This document shows positions 33,888 to 42,365 of a stretch of 64,000 nucleotides of DNA, piece by piece. Below the pieces are notes generated by a model. The model saw nothing but the letters and a program-made list of their open reading frames with translations. It was not told where the DNA came from and ran no database searches. This DNA is from Marinospirillum insulare DSM 21763 (GTDB lineage Bacteria; Pseudomonadota; Gammaproteobacteria; Pseudomonadales; Halomonadaceae): assembly GCF_000686905.1 (NCBI RefSeq), contig NZ_JMLW01000007.1, forward strand, positions 1 to 64,000, written 5' to 3'. The translations under genes and the position numbers were made by a program. Position 1 is the first letter of the stretch, and each line of letters opens with the position of its first letter.

Positions 33888-35777
33888 TTAAGCCGTTGTT
33901 AGCTTAGTTTTGATTGCATCTTCTACTTCAGTAATGCTCGACATATCGTCAATAGTTGAAGGTACAACATAGTCTTTACCATCAGCGATATTTCTTAAAA
34001 CATTACGTAGAATTTTACCCGAACGAGTCTTAGGCAAGCGATCAACAATTAATGTTTGACGGTAACAAGCAATGGCACCAATATCTTTGCGCACCATAGC
34101 GACTAGTTCTGACTGTAGCTTATCAGCATCGCCATCCCAGCCATCTTTGGTAATAACCAAGCCAACTGGTAGCTGACCACGCAGCTCATCAGCTACGCCA
34201 ATAACTGCACACTCGGCAACCGCTGGGTGATTAGCAACAATTTCTTCCATTTCACCCGTAGATAAACGGTGACCAGCAACGTTAATAACGTCATCAGTAC
34301 GACCCATAATGAAAAGGTAACCGTCTTTATCAATTTTACCGCCGTCACCTGTTTCATAGTAACCAGGGTAAGCATTCATGTAAGAGCTCTTATAACGGTC
34401 ATGGTCGCCCCAAACTGTGGTTAGGCAGCCAGGTGGTAAAGGCAATTTAACAACCACGCTACCTTCTTCGTCTGGTGCTGCTTTTTCGCCCTGACCATCT
34501 AAAATCATCACGTTATAACCAGGTGTTGGGTAGGTAGCAGAACCCGCTTTAGGTTTAGCTGGCTCTAATCCCATCATATTCCCTGCAATCGGCCAGCCTG
34601 TTTCTGTTTGCCACCAATGGTCAATAACGGGCACAGGTAGCAATTCATTTAACCAGTGATAGGTAGGTGGATCTAAACGCTCACCTGCCAAGAACATGAT
34701 TTTCAAACTAGAAATATCATAGTTGGCTAGCAGTTTGCCTTCAGGGTCTTCTTTTTTAACCGCACGGAAAGCCGTAGGTGCAGTAAAGAAAGACTTAATT
34801 TTGTATTCATCAATTAAACGCCAGAAAGCACCAGCATCTGGCGTTTTAACGGGTTTACCTTCATAAACAATAGTGGTGCAGCCCGCTAATAGCGGTGCGT
34901 AAACAATATAAGAATGACCTACAACCCAGCCCACGTCAGACGCAGCCATAAATACTTCACCTGGGTCCATGTCATAGATGGTTTTCATGCTGTACTTAAG
35001 CACAACCGCATAACCACCCGTATCACGTACTACACCCTTAGGTTTACCCGTAGTACCCGAGGTGTAAAGAATATAAAGAGGGTCTGTTGCTTTAACATTC
35101 ACTGGATCTGCAGGTTCTGCAGCAGCCATTAGGTCATTCCAGTCAAGGTCACGACCTGCAATCAGTTCACAAGTGTGCTGTGGACGCTGTAGAACAACAC
35201 AGTGATTTGGTTTGTGCGTTGCTTGGTCTATAGCATCATCTAACAAACCTTTGTAAGGAATTACTTTTTCTACTTCAATACCGCAAGAGGTTGAAACTAT
35301 CACTTTAGGCTGAGCATCATCAATGCGTACAGCCAGTTCTGTGGGTGCAAAGCCACCAAAAACAACTGAGTGAACAGCACCTAAACGCGCACAAGCATAC
35401 ATAGCGACTAGAGCTTCAGGCACCATAGGCATATAAATAAGTACCCTGTCACCCTTTTCAACACCAAGGCCACGCAAAGCACCAGCAAACTTAGCAACCT
35501 GATCACGCATTTCACGGTAAGTCAGTTTAGACTTAGTTTTAGTAACGGGTGAGTCATAAATAACTGCCGTTTGGTCAGCACGGCCATTTTCAACGTGGTA
35601 ATCCAAAGCACAGTAGCTAATGTTTAACTCACCATCCACAAACCAACGGTCAGTCCCTTGGTCATCTTTGCCCAGTATTTGGGTAGGTTTTTTATGCCAA
35701 GGTAATTTATCGGCTTGCTCACGCCAAAAATCTTCAGGCTGGTTAATCGAACGCTCAAATTCAGCTTTATAACTCAT
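33888..35777 (-). CDS. prpE: Propionyl-CoA synthetase-type acyl-CoA ligase (PrpE/ACSS3)
   Basis: A 629-residue AMP-forming acyl-CoA synthetase. The P-loop-like YTSGTTGKPKGVVRDTGGYA is followed by ASDVGWVVGHSYIVYAPLLAG, DHWWQTETGWPI, GRTDDVINVAGHRL and the acetylated-lysine site PKTRSGKILRN. VRDTGGYAV and the SINQPEDFW start are those of PrpE rather than Acs (QH-type), and the length matches PrpE (about 628). It activates propionate, and often acetate, to the CoA ester. Start ATG 35777 is preceded by GAGGTGAG; the longer frame to 35825 adds 16 non-conserved residues. No prpBCD genes are near, so acetate use is possible. Confidence 0.88.
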   Translation of the reverse strand: MSYKAEFERSINQPEDFWREQADKLPWHKKPTQILGKDDQGTDRWFVDGELNISYCALDYHVENGRADQTAVIYDSPVTKTKSKLTYREMRDQVAKFAGALRGLGVEKGDRVLIYMPMVPEALVAMYACARLGAVHSVVFGGFAPTELAVRIDDAQPKVIVSTSCGIEVEKVIPYKGLLDDAIDQATHKPNHCVVLQRPQHTCELIAGRDLDWNDLMAAAEPADPVNVKATDPLYILYTSGTTGKPKGVVRDTGGYAVVLKYSMKTIYDMDPGEVFMAASDVGWVVGHSYIVYAPLLAGCTTIVYEGKPVKTPDAGAFWRLIDEYKIKSFFTAPTAFRAVKKEDPEGKLLANYDISSLKIMFLAGERLDPPTYHWLNELLPVPVIDHWWQTETGWPIAGNMMGLEPAKPKAGSATYPTPGYNVMILDGQGEKAAPDEEGSVVVKLPLPPGCLTTVWGDHDRYKSSYMNAYPGYYETGDGGKIDKDGYLFIMGRTDDVINVAGHRLSTGEMEEIVANHPAVAECAVIGVADELRGQLPVGLVITKDGWDGDADKLQSELVAMVRKDIGAIACYRQTLIVDRLPKTRSGKILRNVLRNIADGKDYVVPSTIDDMSSITEVEDAIKTKLTTA

Positions 35778-36162
35778 CACTCTCACCTCTGTGGGTATTA
35801 TTATTTTGTCGACATCTGCCTGCAATAGCTAATAAAGATAAAAACTCTTTGCTTTATTGCTAACAAACTCACCGACAAGTGTCGACAGTTTTTAGAAATC
35901 CAGCCCACTTTAATGCAAGATCAACATTTTGCAACTAATACAAAAGGCGCAAACCTAGATAAAACCCAGATATAATCTGCCAAATAAAACTACCTCAAAG
36001 CAGATCAAGGCACTAACAGCCCTTAACTGATGGCTTAAGGTTAAGATCTAAAGGTTAAGGTATTGAGATTTTTTAATTTTCACTATTAAGGTCAACATCT
36101 AGCTTAAAAAAAGGTAGAATAGGTAAAAACTAATCAACTTAAGCGAAACTTGAGTAAAAACC
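35778..36162. promoter_or_regulatory. 385-bp divergent promoter region with two TGTCGACA sites
   Basis: Non-coding region between prpE (minus) and arsR (plus). The 8-bp palindrome TGTCGACA occurs at 35807-35814 and again at 35880-35887, one in the mRNA leader and one likely near the prpE promoter. The second is flanked by CGACA, giving an overlapping CGACA-AG-TGTCG repeat. These are candidate operators for an unknown regulator. I found no clear riboswitch or hairpin, and no ATTC-N8-GAAT site for the ArsR protein. Confidence 0.4.
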
Positions 36163-36498
36163 ATGGCAACAACTGCAAAAGCAAAGCAAGAAACTCAAAG
36201 CGAATTCATTGATGACTTACGCAATAATGCCAAGCAGGCTACCACCCTTTTAAAAGCACTAGCGAATGAAAGCCGCTTACTAATTTTGTGTTACTTAGAT
36301 GACCGAGAGCTTTCGGTTAGTGAATTAAATGCTTGCCTAGACTTAAGCCAGTCTGCACTTTCACAGCATTTAGCAGTGTTGCGCCGTGACCAGCTAGTTA
36401 AAACACGCCGCGAATCACAAACTATCTACTACTCACTTAACGGTGAAGAAGCTAAGCAAATTATTCGCACCCTACATAATATGTATTGCAACGTTTAA
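36163..36498 (+). CDS. ArsR-family regulator with SqrR/BigR-type cysteine pair
   Basis: A 111-residue winged helix protein. LLKALANESRLLILCYL, the recognition helix LSQSALSQHLAVLRRDQLV and the wing RRESQTIYYSL are typical of ArsR/SmtB. Cys43 (ILCYL) and Cys109 (MYCNV) are 66 residues apart, as are C41/C107 of SqrR and C42/C108 of BigR, which sense persulfides by forming a sulfur bridge. There are no arsenic or zinc-site motifs. It is monocistronic, divergent from prpE and convergent with sohB; no sulfide-oxidation gene is adjacent, so the target is unknown. Confidence 0.85.
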   Translation: MATTAKAKQETQSEFIDDLRNNAKQATTLLKALANESRLLILCYLDDRELSVSELNACLDLSQSALSQHLAVLRRDQLVKTRRESQTIYYSLNGEEAKQIIRTLHNMYCNV

Positions 36499-36535
36499 CC
36501 TACCTAGCTAAGTCTGTGTTTTATCGGTAGAAAAT

Positions 36536-37558
36536 TTAGCGATGAAAAAAGGTGGCCTGTAATTTAGGCCACCAGCTAAGCAAACGCCCTTCTATAACTT
36601 TAGCTGTTTGACCTGCAATTTTTTCAGTTAAGTTCAAGGGTTTCTTTAAGCGCACCTTAAATACCCTAGCTTCATCTTGACGCTCTAATAAATAAGCCTC
36701 ACTGGTCTGCAAACCATCCACCAAGTGTAAGCCTAACGCCTGTTCTCCATACCAAACCTCTCCCTTAGTCACCTTATCTATATCTAACTGCGGACGACAA
36801 CGCTGTACAAACGCTTTAAATAAATCATGAGTTTGTTCTAAATCATCAATAAACTTCTGCTTTCCTTCAGGTGTATTTTCACCCAAGAGGGTTAAAGTAC
36901 GTTTATAGTCGCCTGCCGTTAACACTTCATAATCTATTTCATGTTTTTTTAGCAACCTATGCAGGTTAGGTACTTCAGCCACAACGCCTATAGAGCCCAA
37001 AATAGCAAAGGGTGCAACCAACAGCTTAGTCGCAGTACAGGCCATCATATAACCACCTGAAGCTGCCACTCGGTCTACACACACGGTTAAATCAATATTT
37101 TTATCCCTTAAACGCTGTAACTGAGCGGTAGCATGACCATAGCTATGCACATAACCACCAGCGCTCTCCAAACGCACCACCACTTCGTCTTCAGAGCGCA
37201 ACAAGCTTAGTAGCAAGCTAATTTCTCTACCTAGAACAGCAGCCTGGCTTGCATCTAAATCGCCCTTAAAATCTAAAACAAACACTCTAGGTAAACTAGC
37301 CAACTTGGCCGCCTGAACCTTGGCTTTTTTCTCTTTTTCCTTGTGCAGTTTTTTTATAGCTTTTGTTTCTAGCCACTCTGCCTGCAGTGAAAGCTGTAAA
37401 TCTTGCTGACGTTCATTAAGCTCCTGGACTTGTAGCTGCTCATCGCTTTCACGGCTACGCTTAACGGCTGCCACACTCACTAATAAAATAACTAGCGCAA
37501 CCAATAGGGTTGCTATCTTCAATACAAAAACCACATAGTCTGCAAGTAATTCCCACAC
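36536..37558 (-). CDS. sohB: Inner-membrane serine protease SohB (S49 family)
   Basis: 340 residues. One N-terminal membrane helix (about 8-30), a charged coiled segment (about 35-80) and then the S49 protease domain with the nucleophile in CVDRVAASGGYMMAC and the lysine base in TAGDYKRTLTLLGENT. It resembles E. coli SohB in length and layout. It probably cleaves membrane-associated peptides in the periplasm. A complete intrinsic terminator lies inside its last codons (see 36545-36573), so many transcripts may end before the stop codon. Confidence 0.92.
   Translation of the reverse strand: MWELLADYVVFVLKIATLLVALVILLVSVAAVKRSRESDEQLQVQELNERQQDLQLSLQAEWLETKAIKKLHKEKEKKAKVQAAKLASLPRVFVLDFKGDLDASQAAVLGREISLLLSLLRSEDEVVVRLESAGGYVHSYGHATAQLQRLRDKNIDLTVCVDRVAASGGYMMACTATKLLVAPFAILGSIGVVAEVPNLHRLLKKHEIDYEVLTAGDYKRTLTLLGENTPEGKQKFIDDLEQTHDLFKAFVQRCRPQLDIDKVTKGEVWYGEQALGLHLVDGLQTSEAYLLERQDEARVFKVRLKKPLNLTEKIAGQTAKVIEGRLLSWWPKLQATFFHR
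36545..36573 (-). terminator. Terminator inside the sohB coding end
   Basis: On the minus strand GGTGGCCT, a 7-base loop and AGGCCACC form a perfect 8-bp stem followed by six T. The stem and T-tract encode residues about -13 to -4 from the C-terminus (WWPKLQATFF), and the TAA stop lies only 6-9 bases beyond the T-run. Release at the usual position would give mRNA without a stop codon. Confidence 0.75.
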
Positions 37559-37644
37559 TTAGAAATTCTCCATTAAAAGCTTGAATTAAACATACGTTTG
37601 AAATAAGCTGAACTCATTAACCAGCTCACAAAGAGGATAAAACC

Positions 37645-37959
37645 ATGGCTGATATTAACGCAATTATTGAAGGACTGAAGGACAAATTTAACACTGCTGC
37701 TGCTGCAGGTATGGATGACGTGTTTCAGTTCAACGTTGAAGATGGTAACAACTACTACGTTGTTATTAAAAATGACCAGTGTGAAATTGCTGAAGGTGAT
37801 CACGATGACCCTTCCGTAACACTGATTATGAACAAAGAAACCCTAAAAGATGTTTTAACCGGTGAAGAAGATGGTATGCAGGCCTTTATGGCAGGCAAAC
37901 TGCGTGCTGAAGGCGATATGATGTTAGCAACCAAGCTAAGTGCGCTTTTTCCAGTTTAA
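37645..37959 (+). CDS. SCP2 sterol-binding domain protein
   Basis: A 104-residue single-domain protein of the SCP2 fold: FQFNVEDGNNYYVVIKND, DPSVTLIMNKETLKDVLTG and AFMAGKLRAEGDMMLATKL. Such bacterial proteins bind lipids or fatty acyl groups; the partner here is unknown. AGAGG precedes the ATG and a strong terminator follows, so it is a single-gene unit. Confidence 0.93.
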   Translation: MADINAIIEGLKDKFNTAAAAGMDDVFQFNVEDGNNYYVVIKNDQCEIAEGDHDDPSVTLIMNKETLKDVLTGEEDGMQAFMAGKLRAEGDMMLATKLSALFPV

Positions 37960-37987
37960 TAGTTAAAAGCATTAAAAGCCCACCAAT

Positions 37988-38014
37988 AAAGCAGCTTTTT
38001 AAGCTGCTTTTTTT
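37988..38014 (+). terminator. Terminator after the SCP2 gene
   Basis: Stem AAAGCAGCTT/AAGCTGCTTT with loop TTT, followed by further T. Clear intrinsic terminator. Confidence 0.88.
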
Positions 38015-38109
38015 GTACGCGGCAAACTGACTCATCTACAGACTAGCAAGGCGATAGACAAGAGCAAGCAAGCAACGGATAATTAGAACTTTATTCAGCT
38101 TGCCCAAAC

Positions 38110-40401
38110 TTGGAGCCTCAGTTGCTCAAATTTTTCTTAAATAAATTGCGTACCCTCCGCTGGTTTATCTTTTTAGCTGTTTTTTTCAGCACCTTTATTG
38201 TTTTTATTGGCGTAACAAGTATTTCTTCTTTGCTCTACGAAAGCTTAATGGATGAACAAGCTAATCAGCTGGTAGAACAATTAGAAGCTCTACCCGAAGC
38301 AATCCGCCCTCAAATTACACTGCCCAACATAACCACTGAAGTTCGCCTAACCTACATAGGCACCTTTGCTCTTTACTCATTTATTTTTTTAATTATTGCT
38401 TTTATTTTCTCTCATTTTGCAATCCGCAAAATTAACCAATCAATCAAAGCCTTCAGCCAGCAAATAAACCAAATACAAACAGGGCAAGATTTACAAAACT
38501 TTAACCCCACCCAGCTCAACTTTATTTTTAATGAGCTAAACCTTGCTTTCAACAACATTAGCGCCCTAGCTCGTCAGTTAGGTCAAGTATTGAATGACAA
38601 GAGTCAGTTAGAGGTTGAAACCAGCTTGCTGAGCAAGCTAGTGATAAAAAATACCCGCCTAGACAACTGGCAGGAGTACATTAAAGGCATTTTTATAGAT
38701 ATTCATAAAACCCTAGCCTTCGATTTCATTAGTGTTTACTTAACAGAGAAAAGCCAACCCAAATTAATTATTTACTGGTTTGCTGAAACAGATCAAATCA
38801 CTGAGCTGGAAGCAGAGAAACTACTGCAAGAGCAGCTAAAAAACACCACTCAAGCCCAACACTCCTTAACTGGGTTAAGCATTGTTCATCAGTACCTAAC
38901 CGACCAGACAAGAAAAAACACGCTCACTCAACCAAGTTTTTTAGTGAGTCACCTAGAAAAAGAACCACAAATTGGTTTTATACAAGGCATATTTATTCAT
39001 TCACCAGCCATGAATGACCTAAGCCTACGTTTAAGAATTAACAGCCTACTAGTTTTATTGGTTAACCTACTAGGTGCCTCAAGGGCAATCAGTGGTTATA
39101 CCCAAAAGTTAGAAACTGCTATTAACCTTTCTGAACAAGAAAACGCCATGGCTGCTGAAGTACTTTATGGCCACCTATTAGTTAAAAATACTGACCAGCT
39201 TGCAGGCATTAACTACCAAATTTGTTCCTCTAGTCGTTTTAGTGGTGATGTTATCCAAGTAAAACGCTCACCCTCAGGCAGCACTTTTATTCTGGTAGCC
39301 GATGCTACAGGTCATGGACTTAGTGCCACCATTACCGTCATGCCAGTTATTTCTGTTTTTAATGCCATGGTACAAAAAGGTTATCAGCTACCCTTTATTT
39401 TAAGTGAAATGAATAAACACCTAGTTAGAGACCTACCTGATGACCGCTTTGTAGCTGCCCTGTTAATTGAAATTAACCCTAGCCAACAAGAAGTGAGCAT
39501 TTGGAATGGCGCTATGCCACCCGCATTACTTATGAATAATGAAGGGCAACTGGTAGAAAAATTTAACTCTAAAAATATGGCACTCGGTATTCTTGATGAA
39601 GCCATGTTTGAGTCAACCCCAGAGCTACTCTCCCTACCTAAAGATGGGCAATTATTCCTTTATTCTGATGGTTTAATAGAGCAAGAGAACCCTAATCAAA
39701 AAGCTTTTGGTTACAAAAAATTGATTAATGCGTTGCAGCACCCAACAAAAAACAACACCCTAACTAACCTTATAAACAGCGTGCTTAACTTTGCTCAGTT
39801 AAAAGAGCCTGATGATGATATTTCACTCTGCCAAATTGACTTCACTCAGCTAGAAGTTACAACTCAGGAATTTAATGCTAGAACACTCTTATGTGATAGC
39901 TTAGATACACCTTTTGAATGGCAAATGAAAATTTATGGCAGCAAGTTAGCCAAGCAATCTTTACCTGCACTATGCAATGAATTTATGCAGGCTCAGGGTT
40001 TAAGTATGCCTTTAAAGCGCTGGGCATTTAATGTAGTGCATGAGCTAGTTCAATTAGTGATAGAGACTAATTTATTAGAACTGCCTGCTAATTCAGCCAG
40101 CGAATCAACTCCAAGTACAGAAGATTTACAGCAGGTCAAACGCCAAGCCTTAGAAAATTTAAGTGATGATTATTATCTAAACTTGAAGTTTCAAGGTAGT
40201 TTAAAAGATTGCAATCAACCCTGCCCAAGCAGCTGTATTGCTATAACTTCAGCCGCTCCCTGCCTGCTTATTGAAGTAAGCGATAACGCAAAAGGTAAGA
40301 GCAGCTTGGTAGAGGAAGCGAGCTTGGCTAGTTTACGGGCACTCAGTGATCAAGTGATCGTTTCAGAGCAAGGGCACTGTATTCAAGTTAGGGTGGGGTA
40401 A
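38110..40401 (+). CDS. Membrane-bound SpoIIE-type phosphatase with GAF-like and degenerate kinase domains
   Basis: 763 residues; the start is uncertain (TTG at 38110, no good SD). Two N-terminal helices (about 14-38 and 76-100) flank a small periplasmic loop, followed by a HAMP/coiled segment, a GAF-like domain (about 165-330) and a PP2C/SpoIIE phosphatase domain (about 350-580). The metal motifs are present: SGDVI, ADATGHGLSAT, YSDGLIEQEN and PDDDISL. The C-terminal part aligns with the HATPase domain of the neighbouring paralogue (41019) but has lost the N-box asparagine (HELVQLVIETN for SELSTNAIDHG) and the glycine-rich loop. It probably dephosphorylates a STAS antagonist, perhaps the one at 42362. 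It is convergent with the second cheD, the stops one base apart. Confidence 0.85.
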   Translation: MEPQLLKFFLNKLRTLRWFIFLAVFFSTFIVFIGVTSISSLLYESLMDEQANQLVEQLEALPEAIRPQITLPNITTEVRLTYIGTFALYSFIFLIIAFIFSHFAIRKINQSIKAFSQQINQIQTGQDLQNFNPTQLNFIFNELNLAFNNISALARQLGQVLNDKSQLEVETSLLSKLVIKNTRLDNWQEYIKGIFIDIHKTLAFDFISVYLTEKSQPKLIIYWFAETDQITELEAEKLLQEQLKNTTQAQHSLTGLSIVHQYLTDQTRKNTLTQPSFLVSHLEKEPQIGFIQGIFIHSPAMNDLSLRLRINSLLVLLVNLLGASRAISGYTQKLETAINLSEQENAMAAEVLYGHLLVKNTDQLAGINYQICSSSRFSGDVIQVKRSPSGSTFILVADATGHGLSATITVMPVISVFNAMVQKGYQLPFILSEMNKHLVRDLPDDRFVAALLIEINPSQQEVSIWNGAMPPALLMNNEGQLVEKFNSKNMALGILDEAMFESTPELLSLPKDGQLFLYSDGLIEQENPNQKAFGYKKLINALQHPTKNNTLTNLINSVLNFAQLKEPDDDISLCQIDFTQLEVTTQEFNARTLLCDSLDTPFEWQMKIYGSKLAKQSLPALCNEFMQAQGLSMPLKRWAFNVVHELVQLVIETNLLELPANSASESTPSTEDLQQVKRQALENLSDDYYLNLKFQGSLKDCNQPCPSSCIAITSAAPCLLIEVSDNAKGKSSLVEEASLASLRALSDQVIVSEQGHCIQVRVG

Positions 40402-40402
40402 A

Positions 40403-41017
40403 CTAAAAAAGATCCACTTCACCGGCGATGGGCTTATGCTCTACTTGACGTAGATAACCCTTCTCTCGCTCAATCAGAGTTGAATTGTGCAGACTATTAA
40501 TTTTTTTAAGCATGACACGACCTGAATGTGGAAAGAAGTGCACTTTACGTGGATAGATATCCAATAAATCCCTAGCCACTATAGGAATACCTTCCTGCTT
40601 TAAGTGTTCTAATACAAAGCTAACATTGCGCTCACCCACATTAGCAAAGGTAAAGTCTTTAATGACTTTGCCCCCACCAAAAACCTTCGCTTCCAAGCGC
40701 CGCCTTTGAGCGCCTAGTTTAAGTAGGTGGTTAACTAGTAACTCCATTGCATAAACACCATAGCGTGCTGATTCAGCTAAGGGCGAGTCACTAGCGGAGC
40801 GATCATGGGGTAATAAAAAGTGATTTAAACCGCCAATGCCAGAATAGTTGTCTCTTAAGCAAACCGAAACACACGAGCCTAGAACGGTGACTATCATTTC
40901 ATCACCCTCAGTCGCGTAATATTGACCAGGTAAAACTTTCACAGCTTGAGTTTTAAATTTAGGGTCATAGTAGTGCGACAGGGCAAAGTGTTCATCAACA
41001 GCAAAATTATTCATCAC
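40403..41017 (-). CDS. cheD: CheD-like receptor deamidase, second copy
   Basis: 204 residues. CheD catalytic residues are present: Cys49 in VLGSCVSVCLRD and His66 in LNHFLLP, with [11 protein letters not shown] and FFPHSGRVMLKK. CheD deamidates glutamines of chemoreceptors and, in some species, works with CheC. It starts at GTG 41017, or ATG 41014, one base after the SpoIIE-2 stop, so it is the last gene of the che operon. It is clearly a paralogue of the CheD at 44978-45577. The C-terminus ends GEVDLF, as in the short MCP (GDIDLF). Confidence 0.93.
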   Translation of the reverse strand: MMNNFAVDEHFALSHYYDPKFKTQAVKVLPGQYYATEGDEMIVTVLGSCVSVCLRDNYSGIGGLNHFLLPHDRSASDSPLAESARYGVYAMELLVNHLLKLGAQRRRLEAKVFGGGKVIKDFTFANVGERNVSFVLEHLKQEGIPIVARDLLDIYPRKVHFFPHSGRVMLKKINSLHNSTLIEREKGYLRQVEHKPIAGEVDLF

Positions 41018-41018
41018 A

Positions 41019-42365
41019 CTACTCTAAGGTGGCTTGTGCTAAACGACCGAAATCACTATACATCAAGTTAGATGTCAAGCGTTTCACTAATAACAAACCT
41101 CGGCCAGATAACTCATCTGAGGTCTTAGCCAAAACCTTGTCAGCATCGAACCCTTCGCCTGTTTGTTGAATTTCAATCACCAAACGTGGCTGACTAGCAC
41201 TAGGTTGCCAATCTAAAGTGATTCTTAGCACATCTTCTTCAGCTAAGTTTAAAATTAACTTATCTCGCTGAGTATAATATTCAGCAAAACCATCGGCAAA
41301 ATTTTTCAGGTTAGAAGATAAACCTAAAATACCATGGTCTATTGCATTAGTACTCAGCTCGCTAATTACAGTAAAAGCTCTTTGGCATAAAGGTTGTGGC
41401 ATACCCATTTGCTGCAACAAGTTATTGCACTGGCTAGCCACCTCCTGCTCAGCTAGCTGACGACCTTTGAGTGTTAACTCCCAACGAAAGGGGTGAATAT
41501 CTTGTAGACTGCGTAAGCTTTTTGCTGAAAGCTCTTTTTGATCTAAGAAAAAAATAAGCTCTTGGAAGTGCAAATAAAATAAAGAAACATCGTCACTAAA
41601 CTTAGCCAAACCAGTAAAAGACTTTAATGCAGCAACCACTCTACCCGTCATAAAATGAGGTGAGTTACCTTTTAGCTCTTTAATTAAGCGCTGACTACCA
41701 AAGTGCTCACCTACCGCATTTTCTTGCTCAATTAAGCCATCACTAGAAGCAAAAATTCCACCTTCGGTTGGTAAGGCTAAACGCTCTACCCCAGCATCAA
41801 ACTTATCACTGTCTAAAATACCTAAGGCCAAATGAGTAGAGTGAAAGCTTCTGACTAGCTCTCCTTTAGCATCTAGTAAATAAATGGGCGGCATACCACC
41901 ATTCCAAATACTGACTTGCTCATGCAATAAATCAACTTCAATCAGTGAAGCAGCAACAAACCTATCAGGAGGTAGCTTGTAATTCATTTTGCGATTCATT
42001 TCGCGCACTATCATGGGTAGGGCATAACCCTTATCAACCATGCTATGAAAAACATCGGCAACAGGTAAAAGGGTGACAGTGGCAGATAAACCCTGCCCCA
42101 TAGCATCAACATGCAATACAAAAATACTACCCGAGGGAGAATAACGCGCCAGAATTAAATCTCCACAAAATTCTGACTTAGACAGGAGGTAACGGTCAAA
42201 ACCCTGTAAGTCTTCTGACTTTTCATCGAGTAAATTATTATAAAAAATATGTGAAGCCATTTCGGCTTCAGCTTGACTAGCAATCAAATAGCTTTGTAAA
42301 GCAGCATTACTTTCTTCTAATTGTTTTTTTAGCAGGCTTAGCTGCTGTGCATCACTAGCGGTCAT
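41019..42365 (-). CDS. SpoIIE-type phosphatase fused to HATPase kinase (partner switch)
   Basis: A 448-residue soluble protein. An N-terminal coiled segment (about 1-50) is followed by a PP2C/SpoIIE domain (about 60-265; CGDLILARYSPSG, HVDAMGQGLSAT, SSDGLIEQEN, FSDDVSL) and an RsbW/SpoIIAB-like HATPase domain (about 300-448) with an intact N-box (SELSTNAIDHG) and G-box (GRGLLLVKRL). The usual GHG of the phosphatase reads GQG; the metal aspartates remain. Phosphatase and kinase in one chain would dephosphorylate and phosphorylate a STAS protein, surely the one encoded just upstream, since their ATG and TGA overlap (ATGA). It lies in the che operon between the STAS gene and the second cheD. Confidence 0.88.
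   Translation of the reverse strand: MTASDAQQLSLLKKQLEESNAALQSYLIASQAEAEMASHIFYNNLLDEKSEDLQGFDRYLLSKSEFCGDLILARYSPSGSIFVLHVDAMGQGLSATVTLLPVADVFHSMVDKGYALPMIVREMNRKMNYKLPPDRFVAASLIEVDLLHEQVSIWNGGMPPIYLLDAKGELVRSFHSTHLALGILDSDKFDAGVERLALPTEGGIFASSDGLIEQENAVGEHFGSQRLIKELKGNSPHFMTGRVVAALKSFTGLAKFSDDVSLFYLHFQELIFFLDQKELSAKSLRSLQDIHPFRWELTLKGRQLAEQEVASQCNNLLQQMGMPQPLCQRAFTVISELSTNAIDHGILGLSSNLKNFADGFAEYYTQRDKLILNLAEEDVLRITLDWQPSASQPRLVIEIQQTGEGFDADKVLAKTSDELSGRGLLLVKRLTSNLMYSDFGRLAQATLE

Noticed and set aside
33888-35777. Assignment as acetyl-CoA synthetase Acs
   Set aside because: VRDTGGYAV, SINQPEDFW and the length of about 629 match PrpE/ACSS3 better than Acs.
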